Origin: Bactericera cockerelli
Lineage: Eukaryota; Arthropoda; Insecta; Hemiptera; Triozidae
Direction of reading: 5' to 3'
DNA length: 64,000 bases
NCBI GenBank assembly: GCA_024516035.1
Contig: CM044961.1
Span: 35,677,112 to 35,741,111 of the forward strand
Part shown: piece after piece, positions 21,556 to 31,059 of the stretch
How positions within the stretch are numbered: position 1 is the stretch's first letter
How the letters are laid out: every line of letters begins with the position of its first letter
Notes under the pieces: model-generated
What the model saw: only the letters and a program-made list of their open reading frames with translations
Told to the model about the DNA's origin: nothing
Databases searched by the model: none
Made by a program: the position numbers and the translations under genes

Positions 21556-21994
21556 CGTGTCCAATTAAAAGTTGATGGTGATAGTAGTATCGTTACGATC
21601 GATTATCAGAAAATAGTTTAAATTTTTCTAATAGTGCTTAAACAGTCTAAATAATATAGAACTGTAGTTAATCAGAAAGTGCTAGTTTGAAGATTTTTAA
21701 CTGTGTATCAACTTTCTAAAAAAGTGCATTATTAAAGAAGTTATAATATTTTTAAAAAACAATTATTTAAAATTCATAATCAAATTATAAAGTTCGAAGC
21801 TTGGCATCAGTCACAGCGGAGATCACGTGATCACATAGAGAGGTACCGGTACCCTTGATACCTATATCTATATCAGATAATAACTATCTAGTGATAACTG
21901 ATAAAGTTGTTCTCATACGGGATCACATACTTACATAATCAGATCCATTCATTCGGTGCTAATGTAGACAATATGTACTTAGCTTAGCGTTAGA

Positions 21995-23542
21995 ATGGGG
22001 GATAAAAGTGGAGGGTCGGGAGACCCTCCATTGAGCGATAATACTCAAGATGTCGAAATGTCAGATGTTAACAATACTAGTGAAAAGAATAATAAGCGAA
22101 ATAACGCAGATAAAAGCAGTGAAACGAACAACAAAATTCAAACTCAAAATAATACAGAATCAAGTGAAGTACAAAATAATACAGAATTACCTAAAAAACC
22201 TGAAGTAATTTACTTATATGAAGAAAAAGACATGGGTCCCTACTACGTTTTTATAGAAAGCTTAGATGCTGACAAAAATGGAATCAGTAGGATGCACCCT
22301 ATGAGCATCGGTCAGCTTTTGAAAAAACTTTTCCCAGATACTGAAATATTAAATTTAGTGAAAAATGGTAGAAATCGAATTAAAATCCAAGTCTCATCAA
22401 GAATAAAAGCAAATAAAATAATTCAATCAAGAGCTCTAAAATCAGAAAAATTCAAAGCATATGTTCCAAGTTTTATTCTTTTTAGACAAGGCATTATTCG
22501 TAATGTCGACAGAAATTTGTCGGAAGCCGACCTTCTAGAGGAAATTACACCACTTTTCAACATCGACGCGAAAGTGACCGCTGTAAGGAGATTCAACCGG
22601 AGGACTACCACGGAGAATGGAGAACCCGCGTATATACCTACTGGCACCATACAGGTAACATTCAGAGCTCAGTCTATACCGACCCATGTAGCTATTTACT
22701 ATGTAAAATGCGAAGTTGAAAAATATGTGCCGAAGGTGTCGCAGTGTGCTAACTGCCTGCGTTTTGGCCACAGGGAAAAGTTTTGCAAAGGTGCACTAAG
22801 ATGTGAGAGATGTGGACAAGACCACCCAGAAGATCAATGTACCAAACAAGTGACAGAACAAATATGTATTCATTGTGGTGGGGCTCACTCATCCCGAGTG
22901 AATTTCAAAAATCCAGTCTGCCCCGAATACGAAAAGCAAAAATCAATTAAAAATTTAATGGTCACTAATAATATTACTTTCTTTGAGGCAAAAGCTCAAC
23001 TTTCATCATCTTATTCCGCAGCAGTTTCCAGGACCAAACCCAATTTTACTTTCAATGAGAGAAATACAAACCAGCAGAGCGTGAAAGAGAGCCAAGGAGG
23101 AGTTAACAACTTTGGATCTTTTCAGAGTACGAGGACCCAGCTTTTCAACTTAACCACCCCAGAGAGGAGTCAGATGAAAAAGAGAGTACGTCGCGAGTCC
23201 CCGCAGAGCCTGCAGTTCCTGCAAGAGTTCCGCGAGGCTTCACGAGGCTACCAGTACAACCAGGACAACTTCCCGAACGGAGTCTGCCTGACTGACGGAT
23301 CTCAAAACAAGGACCCCGCAAAATGTTCACTAGAATTTAAGAATTTAGATAATTTAACTAATTTTATTTGTACCGTCATTAAGGATTCAATAGCTTTGGT
23401 AGGTAATAATAAACAAATCAGTCAACATCAGCTATCAAATTTAATAGAAAAACAGTTAAAGAAAAATAATCCTCACGAAAAGGACGTCACTCATAGTGAC
23501 ATCTTTTCTAGTGAGGACGAAAATAAAAAAAATGATTCCTAA
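21995..23542 (+). CDS. ORF1 protein of I-like element (zinc-knuckle nucleoprotein)
   Basis: 515 residues. The N-terminus is Asn/Ser/Lys-rich and probably disordered. The middle part (about residues 65-240) is where RRM-like folds lie in related ORF1 proteins. Zinc knuckles follow from about residue 250: CANCLRFGHREKFC, CERCGQDHPEDQC and CIHCGGAHSS. The product should coat element RNA and help it reach the target site. The ATG at 21995 gives the longest frame. Its stop (23540-23542) overlaps the likely ORF2 start (ATG at 23532) by 11 bases, as in elements that reinitiate translation. GC-rich blocks at about 22500-22640 and 23150-23320 contrast with the AT-rich remainder. Confidence 0.9.
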   Translation: MGDKSGGSGDPPLSDNTQDVEMSDVNNTSEKNNKRNNADKSSETNNKIQTQNNTESSEVQNNTELPKKPEVIYLYEEKDMGPYYVFIESLDADKNGISRMHPMSIGQLLKKLFPDTEILNLVKNGRNRIKIQVSSRIKANKIIQSRALKSEKFKAYVPSFILFRQGIIRNVDRNLSEADLLEEITPLFNIDAKVTAVRRFNRRTTTENGEPAYIPTGTIQVTFRAQSIPTHVAIYYVKCEVEKYVPKVSQCANCLRFGHREKFCKGALRCERCGQDHPEDQCTKQVTEQICIHCGGAHSSRVNFKNPVCPEYEKQKSIKNLMVTNNITFFEAKAQLSSSYSAAVSRTKPNFTFNERNTNQQSVKESQGGVNNFGSFQSTRTQLFNLTTPERSQMKKRVRRESPQSLQFLQEFREASRGYQYNQDNFPNGVCLTDGSQNKDPAKCSLEFKNLDNLTNFICTVIKDSIALVGNNKQISQHQLSNLIEKQLKKNNPHEKDVTHSDIFSSEDENKKNDS

Positions 23543-24710
23543 ATTTAAAATTCTACAATGGAATGCTAGGTCCGCTGTGGCCAACAGAACAAGTCTAGAA
23601 AATATATTGGTAAAACAAAAAATTCACATAGCATTAATATCTGAAACCTGGTTCAAACCAGGTAGATTTATTAATTTCAAAGGTTATAATATAGCACGGG
23701 ATGATCGACTAGATGGCCGATCAGGTGTGGCCGTGTTTATCAAAGATGATATTTTTTACACTCCTGTAAACAATTTCTATAAACCCACAAATTTATTAGT
23801 TTCTGCAATTAAAATTGACTATAAAAATACACATATAAATATTATTTCATTTTACAATAATCCTGATAACAAAATTAAAGCTCAAGAATGGGTTAAGTTT
23901 TTCAACAGTTTCCATGGCCCTCTACTCATTGGTGGCGATACAAACTGCCACCACACAAGTTGGGGATGCTCCAAGACTGACACGAAGGGGTCAGATCTTT
24001 TAGATGCCATAAATACACAAAATCTAGTGATATTAAATGACGGTAAACCGACCTTGTTGAATCGCGTTGACCATTCAAATAACAATGTTATTGACTTATG
24101 TTTGTCCTCACCCGACCTATCACTCAACTTCTCCTGCTCTACATTAGATGATACATTAGGCTCCAATCACTTCGCAATACTATGGGAATCAAATGACTTG
24201 TTATCTAACACATCTATCCTTCAGAGTCCCATTAGAAAATGGAATTTAAAAAAGGCCAAATGGGAAATATATAAAGAAGAAATGGGGATATTTTCAAATT
24301 CTATTTTTGACAAAGAAGAGGCAGTTGCATACGATCTTTTTTACGAAAATATGGAACGAGCATGCGGCAAAGCAATACCGCAAATATCTTATTTTAATAA
24401 AAATCCAAAATTTCGAAAACCATGGTGGAGTAAAACATGCGAAGACAGCATTAATAAGAGGAAAGAAAAATTGAAAAAATACAGAGAAAACCCATCGATC
24501 ACTAATCTAATTGACTATCAAAAATCAGACGCGGAGTGCAAAAAGATTTGTAAACAAGAAAATCGTAAATCGTGGATAAATTTCACAAATAAACTTAATA
24601 GAAGGACAAAAATTTCTGACATCTGGAACTCTTTGAAAAAACTAAAAAACAGGAAAACAACAAACAGCGTCCAGACAAAGAGAAAGGCGAGTGGTCAGAA
24701 AATTTATTAA
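23532..24710 (+). CDS. ORF2 part 1: AP-like endonuclease
   Basis: Starts MIPKFKILQWNARS, the typical opening of a non-LTR endonuclease. It continues with SETWF, GGDTNCHH, NVIDLCLSSP and SNHFAI, the metal-binding and catalytic blocks of the EEP fold that nicks target DNA. An upstream in-frame ATG at 23496 exists, but 23532 is preferred because it sits in an 11-base overlap with the ORF1 stop and leads directly into the domain. The frame ends at 24710, while the natural continuation lies in the -1 frame, which is open from 24620. A one-base loss between 24620 and 24710, probably in the A runs near 24635-24660, explains this. Confidence 0.9.
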   Translation: MIPKFKILQWNARSAVANRTSLENILVKQKIHIALISETWFKPGRFINFKGYNIARDDRLDGRSGVAVFIKDDIFYTPVNNFYKPTNLLVSAIKIDYKNTHINIISFYNNPDNKIKAQEWVKFFNSFHGPLLIGGDTNCHHTSWGCSKTDTKGSDLLDAINTQNLVILNDGKPTLLNRVDHSNNNVIDLCLSSPDLSLNFSCSTLDDTLGSNHFAILWESNDLLSNTSILQSPIRKWNLKKAKWEIYKEEMGIFSNSIFDKEEAVAYDLFYENMERACGKAIPQISYFNKNPKFRKPWWSKTCEDSINKRKEKLKKYRENPSITNLIDYQKSDAECKKICKQENRKSWINFTNKLNRRTKISDIWNSLKKLKNRKTTNSVQTKRKASGQKIY

Positions 24711-24787
24711 ACTCTCTGGCCCCGCCCTTCGCGGCTGAGTACATAAACTCTTCTCTCGAGCTAACATACGAGGAGCTATCTGACGAA

Positions 24788-27247
24788 ATGAATAAAAAAT
24801 TTACTTTCCACGAATTGGAAGCCGCTCTCAAAAAAGGACTTAACACCGCACCAGGCCTTGACAATATCCATTACCCCATGCTGGAAAACCTTCCTAATAT
24901 CAGCAAAAATCACCTTTTAAAAATTTTCAATTCCATATGGACCAAGGCTGAAATTCCCCCCAGTTGGAGGAAAGTACTAGTAGTACCGTTCCTCAAACCC
25001 GGCAAGCCACCGGAATGCCACGCATCGTACAGGCCCATCTCCCTCACCTCTTGTATGTTAAAAACATTTGAGCGTATGCTAAAAATAAGAATAGATTGGT
25101 GGTTAGAAAAAAATAATATTCTCCCTTCTACACAATATGGATTTAGAAAAACTAAGTCAATCCAAGAGGCGCAAGCCTCCCTCGTTTTAGACATTCAACA
25201 AGGGTTTCTGGAACAAAAATCTACCCTGGCCGTAATGTACGATGTGGTCGGTGCCTATAATAATGTACAAATACCAATTATTATGAAAAAATTGGAGCAC
25301 ATAAATCTACCTAAAAGACTGAGAAATATAATTTTCGAAATCATTCATACTAGGAAAATATATTTAAGGGTTAATAATGAAATATTGGGCCCACAAGATT
25401 CTCACCTGGGCTTGGGCCAAGGTGATATATTAAGCTGCCCACTCTACTCCATTTATATATACGACATAGAAGAAAAACTTCCACCTCACATAAACCTCGT
25501 CCAGTTTGTAGATGACTTCTGTATGTACGTGGTAGACAAGGACATCGAGACCTGCGTCCAGCACGCGGTAGCCGGCGTGAACTACGCCGAAACATACATG
25601 CAACATAACGGGCTGACACTTTCAATTGCTAAAACAGAAGCGTGCATTTTCTCAAAAAAGAGAACATTGAATATAGCTAATATGCTGAAAGCAAAAAACA
25701 TAGAAGTAGCTATTAAAAGAAAAGTACGCTTTCTCGGATTAATTTTAGAAACAAAATTAAAGTGGAATCAACACATTGAAGTAATAATTTCAAAATGCGA
25801 GAAATATTTAAATATTATGAAGATGGTGTGCAATAAACATTGGGGAATGAACCCCACAATAGCTCTAAACTACTATAAAGCCACAATTAGAGCAACTTTA
25901 GACTTCGGTGCCGTATTCTACTCCGAGTCCTGCATGACAAATCTGAAGAAATTAGACAAAATTCAAAATCAGGCACTGAGACTAGCCATGGGATATCTAA
26001 ACAGCACCCCAATTGACAACATTTTGGTGGAATGTAGAGAAAATCCCGCGAGTGCAAGGATCTTCAATATAGTCGACCGTTTTGTGATTAAAACCATTTC
26101 ATCTCAACAAAATATAGCTTTAAAAATTAACTATCTTACCATCACGCATTTAACATCACGTTCATGTAAAAAGAAAGTCACACCCCCTATCGTAGACAGT
26201 TACTGTAAAATTAACAATAAATTTGGAAAATTAATATCTCGTTCTAATAAACCGGTTTTGTACGAAAATGAATATTGCCTCGGAAAAACCTCCTTTCAAA
26301 AAGAAGTTTTTAAAAAATATAGAGGTTATCCAGAACATTTTCAAGATGTAGCCTTACGCGAAGAAATAGAAGAGAAATGCCCTGGCGTTGTGTGTATCTA
26401 CACGGATGGTTCGAAGAAGGGTAACGACATTGGAGCGGCATGGGTAAACTCTACCGATAAGAGCCAAGCCATGTATAAGCTTCACCCTGCCACCTCTACT
26501 TACTCAGCTGAAATGCTTGCTATATACGAGGCACTAAATAAAATATTAACCTTAGATAGTCAAAATTTCTTAATTCTAAGCGATTGCAAAAGTGCAGTTC
26601 AAACACTAACCAAAAACCAACTAAATTCTAACCCCACCCACTTACACGTTAATATTATGAAAAACCTCAAGTCTATTAATCAATCAAACAAAGAGGTGAG
26701 ATTAGCCTGGATCAAAAGCCACCAAGGATTAAAAGGCAATCAGGAAGCTGATAGGTGCGCTAAATACGCCGCTCTACACGGGGAAGTAAATCAGTGTACC
26801 CTGAGCCCTGCAGATATTAAAGCTTACATGCAACAAGAACAGCCCAACCAGCTCAATAACTTCCTCGGTACTGATAACGGCAAAGGACTCTTTTATAAAA
26901 ATATTTTTAATTCCATCAGTAAAAAACCTTGGTTTCAAGAGAGATTTTTGTGCCCCAGAAAGTATATCGTTCTTTTCAACCGACTTAGAGTAAACCACGC
27001 CTTGTGCAAATCCTACCTCCACAAAATAAATATCGAACCAGACCCTACCTGTACTTTATGTAAAGTCAGGGAGGATATGGAACATATCGTGATGATCTGT
27101 AACAAGTACAACGATTCTCGCGAGAAACTTTTTCAAGATTTAAAAAACATAACTGAGTCCCCTTTTTCGTACAGAACTATATTACAAAACCCACGCACAT
27201 ACGGATACATATTCTATTTTCTAACCACAAACAATATATTCATTTAA
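24788..27247 (+). CDS. ORF2 part 2: reverse transcriptase and RNase H
   Basis: The frame is open from 24620; the first ATG is 24788. RT blocks in order: GLDNIHYPMLENLP, ASYRPISLTSCMLKTFERML, QYGFRKTKS, MYDVVGAYNNV (motif A with its Asp), LGLGQGDILSCPLYSIY (motif B) and VQFVDDF (motif C, catalytic Asp pair). RNase H follows with YTDGSKKGNDIGAAW, YSAEMLAIYEAL, LSDCKSAVQTL and AWIKSHQGLKGNQEAD, so all acidic residues are present. A Cys/His motif CTLCKVREDMEHIVMIC lies near the end. The enzyme copies element RNA at a nicked target and removes RNA from the hybrid. The MYDVVGAY form of motif A and Val in FVDD are slightly unusual. Confidence 0.92.
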   Translation: MNKKFTFHELEAALKKGLNTAPGLDNIHYPMLENLPNISKNHLLKIFNSIWTKAEIPPSWRKVLVVPFLKPGKPPECHASYRPISLTSCMLKTFERMLKIRIDWWLEKNNILPSTQYGFRKTKSIQEAQASLVLDIQQGFLEQKSTLAVMYDVVGAYNNVQIPIIMKKLEHINLPKRLRNIIFEIIHTRKIYLRVNNEILGPQDSHLGLGQGDILSCPLYSIYIYDIEEKLPPHINLVQFVDDFCMYVVDKDIETCVQHAVAGVNYAETYMQHNGLTLSIAKTEACIFSKKRTLNIANMLKAKNIEVAIKRKVRFLGLILETKLKWNQHIEVIISKCEKYLNIMKMVCNKHWGMNPTIALNYYKATIRATLDFGAVFYSESCMTNLKKLDKIQNQALRLAMGYLNSTPIDNILVECRENPASARIFNIVDRFVIKTISSQQNIALKINYLTITHLTSRSCKKKVTPPIVDSYCKINNKFGKLISRSNKPVLYENEYCLGKTSFQKEVFKKYRGYPEHFQDVALREEIEEKCPGVVCIYTDGSKKGNDIGAAWVNSTDKSQAMYKLHPATSTYSAEMLAIYEALNKILTLDSQNFLILSDCKSAVQTLTKNQLNSNPTHLHVNIMKNLKSINQSNKEVRLAWIKSHQGLKGNQEADRCAKYAALHGEVNQCTLSPADIKAYMQQEQPNQLNNFLGTDNGKGLFYKNIFNSISKKPWFQERFLCPRKYIVLFNRLRVNHALCKSYLHKINIEPDPTCTLCKVREDMEHIVMICNKYNDSREKLFQDLKNITESPFSYRTILQNPRTYGYIFYFLTTNNIFI

Positions 27248-27381
27248 TATCTAATAATTAACGAACTATCTTAAATAAAATATCAATCTTTGTAAACACG
27301 ACCACATTGGCTGTATGGCAAATTCCCATGATAAGGAGAATAACCAATGCCAAAAAATTTAAATTAAAAAAAAAAAAAAAA

Positions 27382-27393
27382 AGTCTCATAATT
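27382..27393 (+). repeat. Right target-site duplication of the I-like element
   Basis: Exact copy of 21544-21555, immediately 3' of the poly(A). Confidence 0.9.
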
Positions 27394-27419
27394 GCAATAT
27401 TAACAGAGTATATTATATT

Positions 27420-27612
27420 CAAGTGGTTAAGGCGCTAGTCTGGTAATCCAGGTAGCGTATTGATCCGTTGGTTCGAATCCCACCCAGTGCATGAATTTTT
27501 CCTTATTTATTTGAGTTTGTGCCCACATAATAACAAGACTCTGAGGGTTAGGTGGTAGAAAATGTCCTGAGCATTAACCTCGTCTGGTGGTTACCTTCCT
27601 CTAAAGAGTGTT
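27420..27612 (+). mobile_element. tRNA-derived SINE, family C
   Basis: Head AAGTGGTTAAGGCGCTAGTC (A box), then GTTGGTTCGAATCCCACCC (B box). The body is GTTAGGTGGTAGAAAATGTC then CATTAACCTCGTC, shared with 905-995. It begins about 25 bp after the I-like element's target-site copy. Confidence 0.7.
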
Positions 27613-27638
27613 GTTATTATTGTTAATTTCCATTTGAA

Positions 27639-28133
27639 TTTCCCGTGCTACTAGTCTAGCTGCAGTGTATTGGTATCCGATATTTCCCATGCTACTAGTC
27701 TAGCTGCAGTGTGTTGGTATCCGATATTTCCCATGCTACTAGTCTAGCTGCAGTGTATTGGTATCCGATATTTCCCATGCTACTAGTCTAGCTGCAGTGT
27801 ATTGGTATCCGATATTTCCCATGCTACTAGTCTAGCTGCAGTGTATTGGTATCCGATATTTCCCATGCTACTAGTCTAGCTGCAGTGTATTGGTATCCGA
27901 TATTTCCCATGCTACTAGTCTAGCTGCAGTGTATTGGTATCCGATATTTCCCATGCTACTAGTCTAGCTGCAGTGTATTGGTATCCGATATTTCCCATGC
28001 TACTAGTCTAGCTGCAGTGTGTTGGTATCCGATATTTCCCATGCTACTAGTCTAGCTGCAGTGTGTTGGTATCCGATATTTCCCATGCTACTAGTCTAGC
28101 TGCAGTGTGTTGGTATCCGATATTTCCCATGCT
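27639..28133 (+). repeat. 44-bp satellite array, about 11 copies
   Basis: The unit is TTTCCCATGCTACTAGTCTA followed by GCTGCAGTGTATTGGTATCC and GATA. Copies are nearly identical, varying mainly at GTGTATT/GTGTGTT; the first has CCCGTGC. Such homogeneity implies recent expansion or active unequal exchange. Confidence 0.97.
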
Positions 28134-28383
28134 AGACACTAACCTCCACCCCGCTCGGGTTTATTGGCGTGCAAATCGGATCATAGTGCCAATAGTCATG
28201 CCACTTGGCTATGGTAGTTAGCGTCTCGCAGTCATTGGGCGCAATTATTGATCTTTTCTCGGCTTAATGCGGTTGGTTCACGCGAAAGGATTCAGACGAT
28301 AAAGCCAGGCTAATCGCTCGTGTAAGGCGATCTGGAGAGTTGCCGACAGGGTGGAACCGAATGCTATTGACAAGTCTATGTCT
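28134..28383. other. GC-richer unassigned segment
   Basis: About 250 bp between the satellite and a SINE head, clearly richer in GC than the surroundings. No open frame of note. It may be the 5' part of a composite repeat. Confidence 0.4.
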
Positions 28384-28460
28384 ACCTCCGTGTTGCAGTG
28401 GTTAAGAGCGTTGGTTACTGACCCGGAGGTTGCGGGTTCGAATCCCGGTAGGAGTGGAAT
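28384..28460 (+). mobile_element. tRNA-derived SINE head
   Basis: GTTGCAGTGGTTAAGAGCGT is an A box and GGTTGCGGGTTCGAATCCCG a B box, followed by an AATAATAATGATAATAATTA tail. The ends do not pair as a tRNA acceptor stem, so a SINE is favoured over a tRNA gene. Confidence 0.65.
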
Positions 28461-29136
28461 AATAATGATAATAATTATGACAAATAAACTGAATTGGAAC
28501 CAGTTGTGATATATGTATTAATTTTGATGTATGTAATATTTCTCGTTCCAAATAAAGGTTATTTATTATGACATAATTATGACACTCTTCAGTGAAAGGT
28601 AACAACCAGGCGAGGTTAATGACCTATATTATTATCATGTTATAGCAACTTTGAGAAAAAATAAATTTTCTTTCATGAAATAGGACGGTTGCTAAAAGAG
28701 AGAACTTGTATTCAAATATCTTCTTCTTGTGTTTGTAATATTGTTTTTCTATATTTCTATTTGTATTTAAACGGTGATCTTTTGCAAATATTTTCAAAAC
28801 TTTGAATATACATAATTTTCCGACATTTTGGAGAATTTAGCCTGAGATAATGATTTATTTTTCGGAAACTTCTTTTAAAAGATATTACCTAAATTGAATA
28901 GAAATTCGTCTGATGTTCCACAACCAGTAATTTACTAAATTATATGTAACAATTGTCCTCATGCCAAGTGGGATGGATCAAGTCTAACACCTGTGATTTT
29001 TAATTGCCTTTGTAAACAAAAATAAAAATAAAAAATGTTATATTTAAGGACAACCGTTCGGGATTTTGAAAATTTCCATACTTAAAATTATAACTACAAC
29101 TTTAATTGTGAATACGTGAAAGCCATCAGAACTTAC
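28461..29136. other. Right end of the 20-kb ci intron
   Basis: AT-rich, no feature recognised apart from short A-rich tracts. Confidence 0.6.
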
Positions 29137-29355
29137 TGTGTAGCGAGGCGGTGGGTGAGGTGAGCGTCTGGTAGAAGTGCTCCATATAGGAGGTGTTCAG
29201 ACGGTTGTAGGCGGCGGCGGTGGCGGCGGCATGGGCGTACTCACTGGAGGGGAGTGGGGGGGCGGGGGCGGGCCGCCATTGCTGCCACGGCGAGCGGCGG
29301 CCGCGGCGGCCTGCTGCGGGAAAATCCGCCGAGATCGCCGGAGCCGGGGGCCAGT
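29137..29355 (-). CDS. ci: ci/GLI exon: conserved Tyr/Ala-rich N-terminal segment
   Basis: Enters in phase 1 and leaves in phase 1, with 72 full codons: WPPAPAISADFPAAGRRGRR, SPWQQWRPAPAPPLPSSEYA, HAAATAAAYNRLNTSYMEHF, YQTLTSPTASLH. The SSEYAHAAA...YNRL...YMEHFYQxLxSP pattern matches the region of Ci upstream of the Sufu-binding motif. The acceptor (CTGTCCGCAG at 29356-29365) and donor (GTAAGTTC from 29136 down) are good. It is very GC-rich and includes Ala and Arg/Gly runs. The last base plus GT of exon 8877-9019 gives a Ser codon, which confirms the 20-kb splice. The next upstream exon was not found. Confidence 0.9.
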
Positions 29356-29527
29356 CTGCGGACAGAGAGGAGATGATGGTCAGAGTGAGGAGTCATCATG
29401 ATGAGGTTTTAAGAAGAAGAAAATCTATGAATGATTCAATCAATCTCAAAGCATCACAGGCAAAAAATGTTTAGGGTTTGTACAAATTCTAGGTTTAAAA
29501 AAAAAAAAGAAAAAAAAAAAGATATAT

Positions 29528-29658
29528 ATTTGTGTTAATCATAACGTAATGCACAACTATCTAACTCGCTTTACTAAAATCTACGCTGAAACCGGGACTT
29601 GAACCACCGAACTCCAGGTTACAAGTCCGCGCTTTATCGATCAAGTACTGAGGTCGGT
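29528..29658 (-). mobile_element. tRNA-derived SINE, family A
   Basis: The minus strand runs from ACCGACCTCAGTACTTGATC through GGTTCAAGTCCCGG to a tail ending GATTAACACAAATA. Confidence 0.8.
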
Positions 29659-30175
29659 GTGAAGTGTTAATAGTTGAAATTCATAATAATTTGGGTAATA
29701 AACAGAAAATTGAGAAGTTGCATACTAGATGTACATGCTGAATATCAGAACATAAATAGGAGCTGTTTTTATTTTCTTATTATTTATTTTTTTTGACAAA
29801 TGGTCTTGATATATAATTATGAATGACCCAAGTGTCAAGAGTCCGGTTAATTCTGCCGGTGCTTATTTACAACATTTTATTTACTAAATCAATATTATTA
29901 ATTTTATTAATCCTAAATAACTAATAACCAAACCAAACGAGGCTTAAAATTAATATTTACATTTCAGAAAGAGGATGTTTGTTTATCAGAGTTGATTTCA
30001 CAGTTAGATTATCCGGATTTAAAGCCCTGTTTCTGATTGGAGCTTTCTAACTGTGATCTTTCTCTCTCATAACATTTCATCTCTCTCTGTCATTAGTAAA
30101 TGGCCAAACACATTACACCAGTAGGTACCTGTGGGCTAAATATATAGAGAGAGAGAGAAAGAGAGGGAGAGAGAC

Positions 30176-30210
<35 letters not shown>

Positions 30211-30540
30211 AAAGTATTCATAAAAAATAATATTGGCCAATCAATATAAATTCGAACTCTGGGCTCGTAAAATCAAATCAGTCTATTTTTTAAACGAGAT
30301 CATAGCTGATAAATAAATTACGGGCATTCATTTGCAATAGATAGCTAGGTCATTGTCTTGATCCCTCGAAACCTGCGCAATGCTCTCTACAGGTTGAAAA
30401 GTGGTTACCTACTCAAAATTTCTATCCCACAGGGTTAAAAATTCGAGGAATGTTAACTTGGCGTCTCCACTAATTCACAAGGATAATTTTGAGGAAAGTT
30501 AATTTTAACATGAACTATTAACTATCAATGATCAACTCGT

Positions 30541-30820
30541 AACCTTGGCCTAGCAGAAACATTTTCGGCTTGAACTCCAGGTGACGTGGGTTCGAATCAC
30601 GGAGGGGTCGTAATTTTTTTGCGGTTTCCTAAGTACATTTGGAGATCGGGGCTTACCCTAGCCTTGTCAAGACAATTGGGGTAGTTGTAAAGTGGGCAAT
30701 TACGGCGGCATTACGAGATATTGGAATATGATGGACAGGTGGAGATATATGATACATTAGCATAAGTTCTCGTGATGTCGATGCTACCCACTAAAAAATT
30801 GTGACATAATAACACAAATA
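30541..30820 (+). mobile_element. tRNA-derived SINE, family B
   Basis: The head has GTGACGTGGGTTCGAATCAC (B box) near 30581. The 3' tail GCTACCCACTAAAAAATTGT then GACATAATAACACAAATA is shared almost exactly with the copy at 39537-39811, although heads and bodies differ. Confidence 0.7.
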
Positions 30821-30924
30821 ACTAACTCTCTCCTCTCTCTTAATCTACTTAGACCCAATAACTAGAAAAATAAAACGTTTTGAATGTTTCCTTCAAAAAT
30901 TAAAAACGTTCTCTTAGTTCTCTT

Positions 30925-31059
30925 ATTTGTGTTGATCACAATCGTGATATCACAACTGCTCAAACTCACTTTATTAAATATTTGCTTAACATGGGACTTG
31001 AACCACCAACCTCCGATTACAAGTCCGCCGCCTTATCGATCAACCTACTGAGGTCGGTA
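30925..31059 (-). mobile_element. tRNA-derived SINE, family A, best copy
   Basis: The minus strand: ACCGACCTCAGTAGGTTGAT, CGATAAGGCGGCGGACTTGT, a GGTTCAAGTCCC box, then AATAAAGTGAGTTTGAGCAG and GTTGTGATATCACGATTGTG, ending ATCAACACAAATA. Confidence 0.8.

Larger units (their letters stand above)
21556..27381 (+). mobile_element. Full-length I-like non-LTR retrotransposon
   Basis: The element of 5.8 kb lies in the big ci intron, antisense to ci. Order: 5' UTR 21556-21994, ORF1 (nucleic-acid-binding, zinc knuckles), ORF2 (endonuclease, reverse transcriptase, RNase H), a short 3' UTR and a poly(A) of about 16 bases at 27366-27381. An exact 12-bp target-site duplication (21544-21555 and 27382-27393) shows target-primed insertion without 5' truncation. 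An RNase H domain after the RT and a zinc-knuckle ORF1 place it in the I group rather than the Jockey group, which usually lacks RNase H. One frame break in ORF2 is the only visible damage, so the insertion looks recent. Confidence 0.9.

Noticed and set aside
28384..28460. Possible functional tRNA gene
   Set aside because: A and B boxes are present, but the acceptor arms do not pair and an A-rich SINE-type tail follows.
1..29355. ci as a pseudogene because of two frame breaks
   Set aside because: All splice sites, phases and conserved residues are otherwise intact, and similar single-base losses occur in the unrelated retrotransposon, so assembly error is simpler.
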